DNA from: Acanthochlamys bracteata
Lineage: Eukaryota > Streptophyta > Magnoliopsida > Pandanales > Velloziaceae
DNA: 64,000 bases
Assembly: GCA_019914995.1 (NCBI GenBank)
Contig: CM034143.1
Coordinates: 312,501-376,500 of the forward strand
Direction: 5' to 3'
Below the pieces are notes generated by a model that was not told where the DNA came from, made no database searches, and saw nothing but the letters and a program-made list of their open reading frames with translations. Shown piece after piece: positions 22,576 to 35,009 of this stretch; the first letter of the stretch is position 1; every line of letters starts with the position of its first letter. Position numbers and translations under genes: made by a program.

Positions 22576-24019
22576 GGCTGTAAACAGGATTCAAACACCT
22601 TCAGCATCAAAAGAACAACTATTAGAACAACAATGACTGCTGATGAATTTCCTCTTGCAAACTCAAAATCAAGCACCATGACCATTGTTTCTGTTATGAA
22701 ACTGAATCAAACTCCCAAGAATATAGAAATTTTAACAAAAATAGGAAAAAGAAACGAAACATACAGAAGAAAAAAGCATGGTGATTAGTTCCATCTTTTA
22801 TAAGAGAATTTGAACGAAACCCAGTTCACAAAATCTAAACTTTTGCCTAATTCATGAATCAGAAGCTAATATTAGAGAAAAACTCAATTGCCAAAAATCA
22901 ACTTTTGAACCACTAGATAGGTACACTTGGCATGAAATTTCCAACACTGCAAAGGGAAATACGAAATTCCAATCCAATAACAACAAATCTCAAACATGAA
23001 AATTAAATCAGAATTTGGAGATCGAGCATTACCCAATACACCTGTCATGAACCCACTCGACTTAAAATGAATCTGAAACGGATTATGTAATCAATCATTC
23101 CAAGAATGAACAAAGTGAAAGCAAAAAGCTTTAACGGTGACTTTTTTATGATTTCAAGATCTCTGTTTCACATAAAGGAAAAAAAAACGGAAGAGATTGA
23201 GATTGAAGTGGACAAACAAAATCTGAAAAGAATTGAAAAAGAAAAAAAAAGAGAGAAGGACAACAAGAAGACGATAGAGGAAGCCTCTCATTCACTCCAG
23301 TCAACTGTTCAACAGCAAAATAAAACAAAACAAAACAAAACAGAACAAAAACCCGCTGATCGTTTTTAAAAAATTAAAAAGAATTAATCTTTCGGATAAA
23401 AAGTGAATTACCATGGATGTAGAACTGCGAATGGATCTAATCCATCAGGGAAAAGAACAGAATGAAAGGAAGGGAATGAAATCAACACGGAATCGTGAAA
23501 GAAAAGATATATATCAAATTATTCTTTCTAATGAATGTACAGGTTCATGCAATCAAATAATAATATTTTATTATGTTATTATTACATTTAAATAACCATT
23601 GAAGTTGATTTAACTGAATTAATTAATATTTTTGACTGAAAAAGTGAACGTGTTTCTAAAAATCTTTAATTAAAATAAAATGATTGAATTTTCAAACCTG
23701 ATTATATTTTAATTTCCACCGAATTAATTAAGATTAATGCTAAACATTCTTATGTCATGTTCTTTAAAAAAAAAAAAATTCATAAAAATAACATTTTTTC
23801 AATTGGTGTACAGTTATATAATCTCTAAGTTACTTTTCTTCATAAAAATAATACTCTTTAATTGAAGTGTAAATTTTTTTAAATAAAACTAAAAATGGAG
23901 TACAGTTAGATCTATAAGTGATAAGCACGATTGAAAAGCGCGTTTAATAAGTGGAAAAAAGCTTCAACTTGAAAGCTGTCTTCTTATTTATATTAGTTGA
24001 GTTAAAACTTCAAAATCAC

Positions 24020-24020
<1 letters not shown>

Positions 24021-24076
<56 letters not shown>
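24021..24076 (+). repeat. (AAT)n microsatellite
   Basis: About 18 uninterrupted ATA/AAT units, 56 bp. An uninterrupted array of this length is likely to be polymorphic. Confidence 0.95.
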
Positions 24077-25162
24077 CTTTCTGTGTAAGCAAACAATGAT
24101 ATTATTATATGAAATGAAACTTTATTGTTAATGTTATTAATATAGTACTAATATTAGTGGGTGTCTTATCTTATATTGACGCTTCAACTTCAATCAAACA
24201 AACTTAGTATTTATGGTACTATTTTTTCAATAATTTTTATATCATTTAATAAATTTTATACAATATTTGATTTTTTAATAAAAATATAAAATAAATTAAT
24301 ATTTTATTTTATATATAAATTTATTTTTAAAGGATAAGAATATATGTACATTACTTCTTAAATGCACATCAATATATTTTAATGCAGTTCAGATAATACA
24401 AAGTTTCAAATGCGTTTACTATCAGATATGAAGAATTATGAGGTTGAAGTATATTAATAAAATTTTAGTTCAATTAGATCACAAATCGAACTTAATAATC
24501 AAAATAACAGAAACGTGAAATATATATATTCTTAAATTTATTTTTTTGTTATTTTGATAAAAAAAGTCATATGAAGATTAATTTATTGTTCGTGTGCTAA
24601 AAATTTGTCAGTATATTTATAAATCATAATTCTTTATATTTATTGGTGAAGATCGCATTTAGAATTTGTATAGTTAGAAATATACTGATATTCACTTAAA
24701 AAATAATATATATATATATATATATCCTCACCTATTTAAAATAATTAATTTAATTTAATTTTAAAATAAAATTTATTCTATAGTAATTTCTATTTAAATC
24801 ACCCAAAACGTTCCAATAATGTTCCACCCATCAATAACCATTAGTGAAAGTTTATTAATTAATTACTATCTATTTCCATCACTATCCAATCTATTCCTTT
24901 TTAATGTTTGTTTATTATAAGTTTTACCATTATATATAATTTTATAGAATCTACATCAACGCCATAAATCGTGTTAATTAGTGGTACCCACGTTCGTTCG
25001 TTACCTTCTAATTATTTATTTCCTAATTATTTGCATGAGTGTGTTAAGACTTAACATCAACCAACTGGCTCTGAGATGTATTTTGTTCTCATTTTTTTTT
25101 TAAAATAAATTTTAATTAGAAAAAATGTGCATATCTAAGAAAATAAAAATTAAAACTATGGT

Positions 25163-25409
25163 AGCGTTTGAGATTGCATTCCCAAAAGTTTTTTCTCAAT
25201 TTTCGATTATATATTTTTTAATATATATTTTATAAATATTTAGATAATTTATTTAAAAATTTAAAAAATATAAAAATTTTTATATAATGAGATCTTTTTA
25301 TTATATATTATTATTATTTTTTAAAAATAAAAAAATTAAAACTTATTTTTTTAAAAAATAAAAATAATTTTATTTAAAAAAATTTTATTTTATAAGTATT
25401 TTCAAACGT
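25163..25409. mobile_element. AT-rich non-autonomous element, copy B
   Basis: Begins AGCGTTTGAGATTGCATTCC and ends AAGTATTTTCAAACGTC, so CGTTTGA and TCAAACG form inverted ends. The internal sequence reads, in the opposite orientation, in the same order as the copy at 3161-3412, including a GAGATCTTTTTATTATATATT phrase equivalent to GTGAGATTTTTTTATTGTATA there. Confidence 0.6.
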
Positions 25410-25535
25410 CTTCATATATCATATTTGAAATATATAACACAAAACTAAAACAGGCCTAATTGGGTTGTAGCCCAATTAATTTCTTGGCTAATTGAAGGCC
25501 TTGTGCAATGGTTGCGTTCTGGTTCAACTAAATTA

Positions 25536-25651
25536 GGCCCATTTTTGAAGTGTTCAACCGCCGTTAAATTATTATATTTGGCAACCTGTTTGTAAATCTT
25601 TTCTTTTTACTCTTGCGAGACTCCTCTCCGGCGAGTTTTATCATAGGGTTT
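25536..25651 (+). promoter_or_regulatory. Site II motif plus telo-box upstream of NSA2
   Basis: GGCCCA (reverse of TGGGCC) lies at 25536-25541. The telo-box TAGGGTTT (reverse of AAACCCTA) lies at 25644-25651, 28 bp before the ATG. This pairing is typical of plant ribosomal-protein and ribosome-biogenesis promoters, which fits NSA2. The evidence is motif and position only. Confidence 0.65.
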
Positions 25652-25678
25652 TTCGCAGTAGGCTGAAATTTGATCACC

Positions 25679-28022
25679 ATGGTTTGTGATTCGAGCGAAT
25701 TTTTTACTCATTTTGAATATTAATTGAGTTTTTGTTTCTTTATTTGTGTTAATTTGAGGTGAGTTTTTGTTTTTTGGGGAGTTTTTAGCCGCAAGGAGAT
25801 CATATCGAGCTCCACCGGAAGCGCCATGGCTACCGGATGGATCATTTCGATCGGAAACGCAAGAGGGAAGCAAGAGAGGTGCATAAACGGTCAGCTATGG
25901 CCCAAAAGGTGCGTTCTTTTTAAATCTTCCGGTTTAATGTTGGGATTTTTGTGATTTTGTATGAATAGTTCAGTGAATTTGAGATTTTGTTGTTTCTACA
26001 GGCACTGGGTATCAAGGGGAAGATGCTTGCTAAGAAGCGTTATGCAGAGAAGGCATTGATGAAGAAGACGTAAGTTGCTTGAAATTTGTTACTGGAGCAA
26101 GATTCGTTATTTATACTTTCCTAAGTTGATTCTGCACTGCGTTAACTAGTATGCTGGTCTCCTTAGATTCCTGGCGTTTCAATTCTATGTGTCTGTCAAT
26201 TGTTGTCCTTAATTTTGCGATTCACTATGATGGTGTACATATACTTCAGCATCTGTTCATGGCATGCACATATATTTTGGCAGACTTGCTATGCACGATG
26301 AGTCATCAACAAGGCGTAAGGTGGATGACAGTGTTCATGATGGAGCAGTTCCTGCATATTTGCTTGACCGTGACCAAACAACACGCGCAAAGGTCAGTTT
26401 TAATTTTGTTAGCAATTATATGTTTGTTATTGGCATTTGTTTCATCTGGATATGTATGTGAAACCTAATTATATGGTTTGTGACATGGTTGTATAGGTCC
26501 TCAGCAATACCATCAAGCAAAAGCGAAAGGAGAAAGCTGGAAAATGGGACGTTCCTTTACCAAAGGTGAGTGTCACCATTGAATGCCCACACTTCTATCT
26601 CTGTTTAGCTGCTCCTGATTTCAACTTGTATTATCTGTATTTTGTTCTAAAAATTTATTGATAACTTTGCATCATTATACAGGTTAGGCCTGTTGCAGAA
26701 GATGAGATGTTTCGCGTTGTTCGTACTGGGAAGCGCAAGAGTGAGTATTCTCTACACGTTCTTTGATTCGCTACTTCAGTCTTTTTTTTTCTTTTTGGTA
26801 ATTTGACAGTGTTTATACTAGAGTGATTGTTTGTGCTATGTAGTTATAATGGTTGATATCTGGTTAATCAGTTGGAGTTGCCTACTTTTAAGCTAAAATT
26901 TCTTCCTTTCTTATGATGATACCTTAGCCATTCCTGTGTGCATGTTATTTGTTCACCAGTGTGATCAGTGCTGGAGATTTCCTAGTTCTTTTACAATACT
27001 GGGGCTTGTGTTATTGCTTCCATATTGTTCTAAACTTTGGATTTGCTATATTGCAAGATATTCGCTCTCGCTTATTTGCATATGATTCCTAAATGTTTTC
27101 GTAGCACCTTTTTGTAGTCAAGGAACTCTAATATTTTGCTAAAGGACTTCTAAATATGATGATTATGGACATGCTTAAGTGTTTAAGGGAAAATATCTGA
27201 TTTGAAGCTGTACCCAGTATTCTGCTTTTGGATTGTTTATGGATCCATGAGTTGGACTAAGAGATTTCTAGGTTGCCAATTATGACATGTTTGAATTGTT
27301 AAGACTGGAAATAATCTAACTATCACGTTACCCTTCTAGAACCTTGACTGGTTCTGTTATATCCTTGTTTCGTGATTGTTCGGAAGGGACTGTAATCAAC
27401 AGAAGAGAATGATACAAAACTCACTTTTCATTGTTTGGCAGGTAAGCAGTGGAAGAGAATGGTAACCAAAGTCACTTTTGTGGGTTCTGGATTTACTAGA
27501 AAACCCCCAAAGTACGAGCGTTTCATTCGTCCCACGGGTCTTCGATTTACTAAAGCTCATGTGACACACCCGGAGCTGAAGTGCACCTTTAACCTCGACA
27601 TAATTGGAATTAAGAAGAATCCCAACGGCCAGATGTATACTTCTTTGGGTGTTGTTACCAAGGGAACTATCATTGAGGTAAGAAATCATCAACATTGTAC
27701 TTAACTGTTATCTTTCAAAGTGATGGATAGATTTGGTCCAATGCTGATGAAGGTTGCCTTCTCTATTCAGTAATTTGTTTATCTTCCATTTCTTGTTAAT
27801 AACTTAACTGAACTTTCAGGTCAACGTAAGTGAACTTGGTCTCGTCACACCAGCTGGAAAAGTAGTTTGGGGTAAGTGACCATGTTCCCCTTAACTTGCA
27901 ATTGCAACTCATCAAAACTTCCGTTATTTACACTCTGCATGTGATAACATTTAGGGAAGTATGCTCAAGTCACAAACAATCCAGAGAATGACGGTTGCAT
28001 AAATGCTGTCCTACTTGTCTGA
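25679..28022 (+). CDS. NSA2: Ribosome biogenesis protein NSA2 homologue
   Basis: Nine coding exons (25679-25681, 25789-25908, 26002-26069, 26284-26392, 26497-26565, 26683-26740, 27442-27677, 27820-27871, 27955-28022) encode 260 residues, the exact family length. The first coding exon is only the ATG. The protein starts [17 protein letters not shown], then a basic [14 protein letters not shown] stretch. It continues with [71 protein letters not shown] and ends [15 protein letters not shown]. The C-terminal half is an eS8-like fold. NSA2 is a nucleolar/nuclear GTPase-associated factor for maturation of 60S pre-ribosomes (27S pre-rRNA processing). The start is fixed because exon 2 opens with Pro-Gln-Gly, which family members have directly after Met. 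A 701-bp intron separates exons 6 and 7. Confidence 0.96.
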
Positions 28023-28994
28023 TTTCTGTATCTGATCAATCAACTTCCATTTCAAAGTGAACATCTCGTATGCAAACTTCTTCATCTGCTGCAAACGACA
28101 TGTTCTTGAGGTTACTTTGTGGAGGGTGTTCTTTAGTTTGCTGAAGTTTATGGTTAACTGTATGTCATCCTCCGTAGTTTTGTTCAAAATATGAATCTTT
28201 GTACTACATCGTATGTATGCTTTCAAGTCTGACCTTCATTTTCATGTTCAAAAACTTCCAGTAAACTGTACTTCATTGTTTGTGAACAATGATGAGTTTT
28301 TGCATATACCTCCAGTTAGGTGTAACTGTATTTCCTCCCTGTGTGATTGCTAGAGACTGTTGTAGTATCTACTAGTGTCAGCATTGTTGCAAGTGCTTAC
28401 AAAACTTTTGTGCTTTTTCTTGGCTATACGCATGATAAGTACTTTAACAGTTAGCTTCTGTTGCTCCATTCTGTGCTCGTTCGGTACTGAAACTACAGCC
28501 ACGCTTCAAGGTCTTCATCTGCATGTGTGAGAGTTTCAGAACAGAACTGAAGTTATCGATGGGTTTCGAAAGAATGCACATAGTGATAGTGACCTGCCAC
28601 CCATTTGGCCATCCGCTACCGTTCTGAGCTTGCAAAGCTCCGGTGACGGAGTTCAGAAACAATGGTGGAAGCACAAGGTAAGTTCAGAAACAATACAAGG
28701 AGAACAAAAAGCCTTCTGTTATGAAAATGCTTTTTATAACCGCTACGTAACGAACTCATCCAAGTTTCTTCAAGAATCGAAGACTAAAAGATGAATGAAA
28801 CCTTCAAATTCTCAATACATATGGTTCCAGAATCCAAACGGAGTGAGACGCTGTATACATTTAGCATACAACAATCATACGGAACAATACGGACATTATC
28901 CAAAGTATAATGTAACAGATACGTAGTATACAGATTTTGTCATCGATGTAGAGCAGTCTTGGACATTTACGGATACATTGAACAAGCAGTATCA
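28023..28994. other. Convergent 3' flanks of NSA2 and the NC-domain gene
   Basis: No supported frame or RNA gene. It probably contains both 3' untranslated regions. Confidence 0.6.
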
Positions 28995-31044
28995 CTAAGA
29001 ATGGACTACAGGTGCCTCCAGCAGAGTCTCGACCAACTGAACTCTGCCGGTCGCCAGGCCTGTTGTTAAATCCTCGACTTCCAGCTTCACAACATCCAGC
29101 CGATTGCTTATATCGGCAAAATATCGGCTCACACAATAAACACCAACAGCAGTAACTGCCATTCCATAGATGTTAGTTGTCAGTAGACGGAATGGTGTTG
29201 AGAGAACAGCAGCTAGAGGACCACCAATAATCGAGATTGCCTGGCCGCTTTGCCCCACAACTCCTCGCTCAACTACAAGGAGACCTGTTTTGCAGTATAT
29301 GGCGAAATCCTCACAGTTGTTCTTGAACACATTGTAGCATCTGAAACCATTGTTAAGCAAGTGCGTGGCTCGCTTGACAACAGTGTCTTCAGGATCGGAA
29401 ATGGCTAGGGTGCAAGTGCCACCACGAGCTTTGGCAATGAACAGAGTGGGGCTGACACCGTACTCAAAGCGGTACAAGACCCCTCCAGCCAAGAAACAGT
29501 CAAGGCATGATGAGACAACCCCGTGGGCTTCATCTAGCTGGGCATCACAGTTAGGGCAGGGGGTCTGGCTCCTATTCGGTCCTGAGCTTATGAGGAAGCG
29601 ATCAAGAGCAGTTCCTGTACCAACTTCTTGGCCTTGTGCTCGAGTGAAGTGGATGACCTTATTGTCGCCAATGTATATACCTGCTTAGAAAAAGATGATT
29701 GCAGTCAGTATATACATGTCTTTAACTACATCTCATCAGTTACTTATTGAGCAACTCTCTTGAGGACAGGCAAATAACAGAAGCTTCATTTACATTATTC
29801 TCAAGTCATAGGCGAAACACTGCACACTAATAGAGAACTTGACTTACAATTCCCTCCACACTTGAAGATTCATTTCATAGAGAAAATCTACAGTAGAAAG
29901 GCTCCGGAAAAATTGTTTCCGAGAGGCAAAGTTCACCTTGTTCCATAAAAGCAAGATGCAACAAATTCCTTAAATACAGTGTTCGAAAAATTGGATGATA
30001 TTTCGTCTACAACATGATGAGAATCGAAACAGCAAGAGCCTGATGCGCAGAAACCACATACATGAACTTCGTATTAAATCTCTGCCGCAATAAGCCAGGC
30101 GATTTGTGTCCTTTAGTTTTTAAGCAAGCAGTTGCAACAAATAACATCTAAATGCTGTTAACCGATTACCCGACTTAGCTCAAGGCTTAAAGAAGCATAA
30201 GGAGTCGACTTTTGATGGTTGCAAGTTCAAAGAAGCATAAAGAAGAAGTACTTAACCACAGCACAAGGTCCGAAAGCCTCTCCAAATTTTAGATTAACTT
30301 GACTAAAAGGTGAATTTTTTGCAACACCTTCTAAATCTGTTTTATTTATATAAGTATTTGTTCAACAATGATTCAGGGTTTCCAATGAGATCCAGTTGAA
30401 ATCTCAAGATTGCTTCAACAGAAAGTTTGCTCGAATTCGATGTAAAAACTTCAATGCTTTTTAATTCAAACAAAGACCGAAGTTTTGAACAACTATCACA
30501 TGATTTAATTCAAACAAAAACTTCCAAAAACTGAAACTTTGATGGGGTTTTCATCTCAACAATACCAGAACTACATTGCAAACAACATGAAATGGACACT
30601 TTTTTAAGAAAACCTCAATGTGTTTAGTTCAAACAAAGATTGAAACACTTAACAACTACGGCGGGATTTTATTGAATCAGAAGGTCCAAAAAGATTGAAA
30701 CTTTGATGGGCTCTCCACCTTAAGAAATACTAGAAAGAAAATAACAAACAAGAATTGCAACAAATGAATCTCCCTTTTCTGGGCAAAAGTTTGGGGCTAC
30801 CATGGTGCGCATAGACGTAAGCAGTCCTCCAAGAGTAGATATGGTCTCCAGCCTTCAAACTTTCCTTCCCAATCCTATCAGTTTCCCCAATTCAAAAACA
30901 TAAGATTTTAGACAATTTCTATTTTTCTTCTTGAAAAAACACAAAATCAACAAAAAACAAGTTTTGGTATGTGAGGAAACAAATGAAATCAAAGATTAAA
31001 GAAAGATTCCAATGAAGTACCTACCTGTTAGAAAGAAGACCCAT
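28995..31044 (-). CDS. NC/LRAT-domain protein, LEAD-SENSITIVE1-like
   Basis: Three exons (31044-31025, 30874-30801, 29680-28995) encode about 259 residues. The N-terminus reads MGLLSNRIGKESLKAGDHIYSWRT with YVYAHHGIYIGDNKVIHF, giving the His residues of an LRAT/NlpC-type domain (about residues 18, 30 and 31). The Cys nucleophile is in VFKNNCEDFAIYCKTG (about residue 153), so the His-His-Cys set is complete. CPNCDAQ and SSCLDCFLAGG between them are a conserved Cys-rich insert. A hydrophobic segment near LTTNIYGMAVTAVGVYCV may anchor the C-terminus to membrane. In animals such domains move acyl chains between lipids. The plant homologue I know (lead-sensitive1) is linked to lead tolerance, and the biochemical role in plants is open. 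The 20-nt first exon is short but keeps frame and gives the expected MGLLSNR start. Confidence 0.93.
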
Positions 31045-31458
31045 GTTTGTGTTAGATGAGAAAGAGGATTTGGAGAGCAGAGATTGAAATTCTTTTCCTT
31101 CTCTCTTTCTCAGATTATTATCTCTGCGATCAATCCGGCAGTAAATGTAAATGTCCCTGAATTAAAAATCCGATCTTTCTCTTAATCTCTAAGGAATTTA
31201 TTCTATGTCGGTTTCTTTCCTCCCTTTTTTTGACTTCATTAATACAAAAATTGAAAATTGCAATCAAGGACCACAATAAAAAAATATTTTCTGATTCATT
31301 ATCTGAAATTTTTTCTCACCAGCTGCTGCTTTTAGCTTCATAAAATCTTATAGCAAGCAAGGAGAAGAGAAACTTTTACAGGGTTGTTGTTATCATGAAC
31401 AACAAACAAATATGATACTAGCGATAGCGTTTTCATTCATTGCCACAATCCATGTACC

Positions 31459-33580
31459 TCACTGAATGTCTTTCAAGAATGGCAATGAATCCTTCCAGCA
31501 CCGACGAATAGCATCAACAACTTGAACACTAAAGGCTTCGTCTTCAGGATAGTAAGCGATTGGATCTTCTAATAAAGGTTGTGGAAGATTCAGAATGCCT
31601 TCTAATGTCGCATGGAGACAGTATGCAGAGTATGTTACATGATACCCACCTTCTTGAACAACTAGGACACGTCCATTAGTGTGCTTATTGGCTAGGCCAT
31701 GAACTATGCATCCAATCTTCCTGTAACCGTCCATTGTAAGGCACTGCCTTCCATTTGGATCAAACTGAAATCACAAAGGCAGTAGTTCAGTAAGATATCG
31801 GAAGGTAAGAGAAGAGTGATGACATGCTACTTACTGCACTCGAGTCCTGGCCAACAACTAAGACGAGGATTTCTGGCTCAAATTTGTTGATAGCTGGGAC
31901 GACCAATTGATCCATGGCGTACTGGTAACCAGCATCTCCTGTACCGTTTGGTAAAGGTATATTCAGATTGAAGCCGAACCCTTCACCTTCGCCAGCTTCA
32001 TCTACTGTGCCATTTTGGGGATGAGATGGGCCCCAAGATCCGTGATTCATGTGCAGAGAGATTGTAAGAACTTTATCCGAGCGATAGAAACCTTCTGCAG
32101 TTCCATTGCCATAATGTACATCAATGTCAACTGCAGCTACTTTGGCACACCCTGAATCAAGAGCCAGTTGAATTGCAAGGCCAGCATTGTTAAGAAAGCA
32201 ATAGCCATCAGCTTGAGATGGCTGAGCGTGGTGACCTGGGGGTCGTACCAAAGCATACACAAGCTTTGAATTGCCATCCAAGATATGTTTCATTGCTGAT
32301 ACCGTAGTTCCAGCAGCGAGAAGAGCAGCATCCCACGAACCTGGATTTAGAAATGTACCAGCACAAAAGTTCTTGCCCCCAGCATCATTGGCTTGTACAA
32401 GCTCCTTGATGTATTCTAGCGTGCACGAAACAAGATACAGGTTAACTTAGCAGACAGGAGCAGTAATCATTAGAAGAATTTACAACTGAATAATTGCTGC
32501 AACTTATTCAGCCCAAGGCAGTGCTGGATGTAGATGACATTCCATCTAACTGAAGCATACACATTTCATTGCTACATTTATACTCATTATCAGTTTTACC
32601 GTCTCAGTACTTGCTCAACCGTATATCTCGAATTAATTCAACAGCTTTCTAACTCGGAGCCCTTTCAAAGTGATACCAGTCAAAGAGCACCAACCAATTC
32701 AAATGAAGGTAACGAATGTCTGCCCTTTAAGCAATCATATCTTCATGCAAAACTTTTCTTCCACGTCCAAACACAAAACATTCATGATGAACAAAACCAT
32801 CAAACTTTGAGCAGTCAAGCTCCACAACCTACAAAACTCGCAAAGATTGGTAGTTGCCTATCTATCTGGTTGGAGTCTGACATATGCAATCAAGCTATCC
32901 TTTCTAGTATTTGAATGAGATATCTTCTATACAGTTTAATGACAAGAACGTACAAATTATAGCATTACAATGAGGATCAAAGCTTACAAACTCGTCTCAA
33001 GACACTCAGTTTTTATCAGTGACTAGATTTTGAATATACTCTTAATCGTTAACAGTTACCTTCACCAATTAACTCAAACTAAGAGATGGGTAGTTAAAAG
33101 AAAAATTAAAGAACAATCTCATTACAAGCTCACCAGAATTCACCAAGCTCTACATCACCTTTCCAGAAGCAAGCAAGCTACCCAAAAGAACGAAAAGAAC
33201 AAACATATAACATACAAATCCACCAGAAGACTCAAAATAGAGAAGAAGTAGCAAGTACAAAATCCAATCTTTAACAAGATAATAACAAAATTTTCAAGCT
33301 TACCATCAGTGTGGAATGATCGCAATTCAGAAACTGAAGCTTTCCTTCCAGGATTCCACTTAACATAAGGAGAAATTGGACCTCGCCGAAGTATGGCGGC
33401 GATATTCCGGACCCGGTCTGCGTTCTCCGGGTGCTTGTCGAGAACATCAAGAAAACCCGGATCTAAACCTGAGTCGAACACTCCTGTACCCGTATTGTGA
33501 TTAAGCATTCGTTCGTCCCAGAACACGCTCATCACCACCTCTTCCGCCGCCGACGGCGGTAGAGAAGAAGAAGAAGACAT
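31459..33580 (-). CDS. HDA8: Histone deacetylase 8, class II type
   Basis: Three exons (33580-33304, 32415-31835, 31764-31459) encode about 387 residues. An Ser-rich start leads to VFWDERMLNHNTGTGVFD and HPENADRVRNI. Catalytic-site motifs follow in order: RPPGHHAQPSQADGYCFLNN (tandem His about 152), DIDVHYGNGT (zinc Asp and His), the VGQDSSAFDPNG zinc Asp loop across the last intron, and QEGGYHVTY with the transition-state Tyr replaced by His-region context typical of this plant clade. From memory the sequence tracks Arabidopsis HDA8 closely from WDE-ML to the PFL end. The enzyme removes acetyl groups from lysines; HDA8 is reported as largely cytosolic. ATG at 33580 starts MSSSSSLPPS; an in-frame extension to 33670 is possible but unlike the family. 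Confidence 0.95.
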
Positions 33581-33648
33581 CCCCGGCGAGGGAAATTTCA
33601 ACGCGACTACTTCCTGATGCTGTTGCTTGTTTCTTCTATCACATAGAT

Positions 33649-33704
33649 TGGGCCTATTTTCTAAGCCCACTTAAACGGCAGTTAAATGGGCTATTTTGAG
33701 CCCA
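33649..33704. promoter_or_regulatory. Cluster of four site II-type motifs upstream of HDA8
   Basis: TGGGCC at 33649-33654, AGCCCA at 33664-33669, TGGGCT at 33687-33692 and AGCCCA at 33699-33704 lie 69-125 bp upstream of the start codon. They occur on alternating strands within 56 bp. Such TGGGCY clusters are TCP-factor sites in plant growth-related promoters. Confidence 0.65.
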
Positions 33705-33799
33705 ATGTTAAAATTGTAGTATGAAGGAACCAACGTTCTAGATTAAGTTAGAGGAAAACATAGAAAGCAACTTATAATAATAAAGCATATAGAATATTT

Positions 33800-34247
33800 A
33801 GTAGTGATTATATAACAAAATTTTTTTTAAAATAAAGTATATTTTAGAAATATTATGAAAAATAAATTTAATTTTATCTAGAATTATAAAAATTATATAT
33901 ATAATTAATTATTTTTATTATTATTTTTTAAATAAAAATTAAAACTTATTTTAAAAAATAAAATATTTTTTATTTTAAAAAATTTTATTTCAAAATCATT
34001 CTAAAATACGTATGAATCATTTGGTAGTACTTATAAAATAAAATTTTTTTGAAATAAAAAATATTTTTTTTAAAATAAATTTTATTTTATTATTTTTAAA
34101 ATAATAAAAATATATAATAAAAAAATTTTACTATGTCAAATTTTTTTAAATTTTTAAATAAATTTTTTAAATAATTATAAATATATATTAAAAATATATA
34201 ATTAAAAAATTAAAAAAAAAACATTTAAAAAATACAATCCCAAACGC
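33800..34247. mobile_element. Two adjacent AT-rich elements (copies D and C)
   Basis: The segment at about 34019-34247 reads TTGGTAGTACTTATAAAATA at its left end and ends AATCCCAAACGCATT, in the orientation of the 3161 copy. About 33800-34008 resembles the 3' half of the opposite orientation (TTATTATTATTTTTTAAATA then AAAATTTTATTTCAAAATCA). Either two insertions lie side by side or one inserted next to an older copy. An (AT)n run follows at 34883-34910. The rest of 33705-35009 shows nothing else I can support. Confidence 0.5.
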
Positions 34248-34879
34248 ATTCCTAGAACAAGATTACTATAGCCCATTATCACTAACTAGACAAAACAAGT
34301 ACAGCACCAACTAACAAGATAGACGTCAGAAGAGAAAGATTGAAAATGAAATTATATTTGGAAATATTTATCACTCTTAAAACAGTTTTTGTTAATTTGA
34401 AAAATATAAATAAATTGTAATATAAAAAAATACATATATTTTTTAAATATTTATAAAATAAAATATCTAAAAATATTTTTATAAAGAAATAATTTTAATA
34501 AGTAATTTTAAATGGCTTCTCGAAGTCTTATGGATCTCCACCGCAAAAGAAGAGCGAAAGAGTTGGAAAGACAGCGACGCACAACAACAAAAATGCCCCA
34601 TACGAACAATATTCGATTGCCTTCCACTCTTTTACTGCTCTCTTTTTTCAATTTTTTTTTTTTTTGCTTGAAAAATTCAATCCATGAAAATTTTAAAAAC
34701 AGAGATAAATAATCGATGTGAAATATTTATCGCAATAAAACTTTTAGTTGTTATTATTAGTATTATTTTCTAGTTGAACGTCGCTATCTATAACTATATA
34801 TTACACAAAAAGAAATTAATTAACAACATAGAAATTGAAGAAGGTTTTCTCAAATCCTACTCCCATTTCTCTCTAGCTC

Positions 34880-34882
<3 letters not shown>

Positions 34883-34910
<28 letters not shown>
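34883..34910 (+). repeat. (TA)n microsatellite
   Basis: About 13 uninterrupted TA units, roughly 100 bp beyond the stop codon of the Dof gene. Confidence 0.9.
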
Positions 34911-35009
34911 ACATTTATTTATATGTCAAAATTATAAATAATATTAGAAAAATAAACAAGAACAATCAAGAGCTACGTAACGAAAAAGTTACGTAATTAT
35001 TTTTATACG

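Larger units (their letters stand above)
22576..25678. other. Divergent intergenic region between TMK and NSA2
   Basis: The first about 900 bp probably hold the kinase 5' leader, including a purine-rich stretch and an (AAAAC)n run near 23320-23345. From 23.6 to 25.4 kb the DNA is very AT-rich with no supported frame. It contains an (AAT)n microsatellite, a short (TA)n run near 24714-24726 and one AT-rich element at about 25163-25409. Confidence 0.6.

Noticed and set aside
22576..25678. CRISPR array, operon or bacterial-type signals suggested by repeated tracts.
   Set aside because: The repeats are simple microsatellites and AT-rich elements in a plant nuclear genome; no regularly spaced repeat-spacer pattern exists.
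34512..34712. A 66-codon plus-strand frame with a basic start (MASRSLMDLHRKRRAKELER).
   Set aside because: It runs into a poly-T derived Phe run, has no domain or splice context, and lies in repeat-rich DNA.
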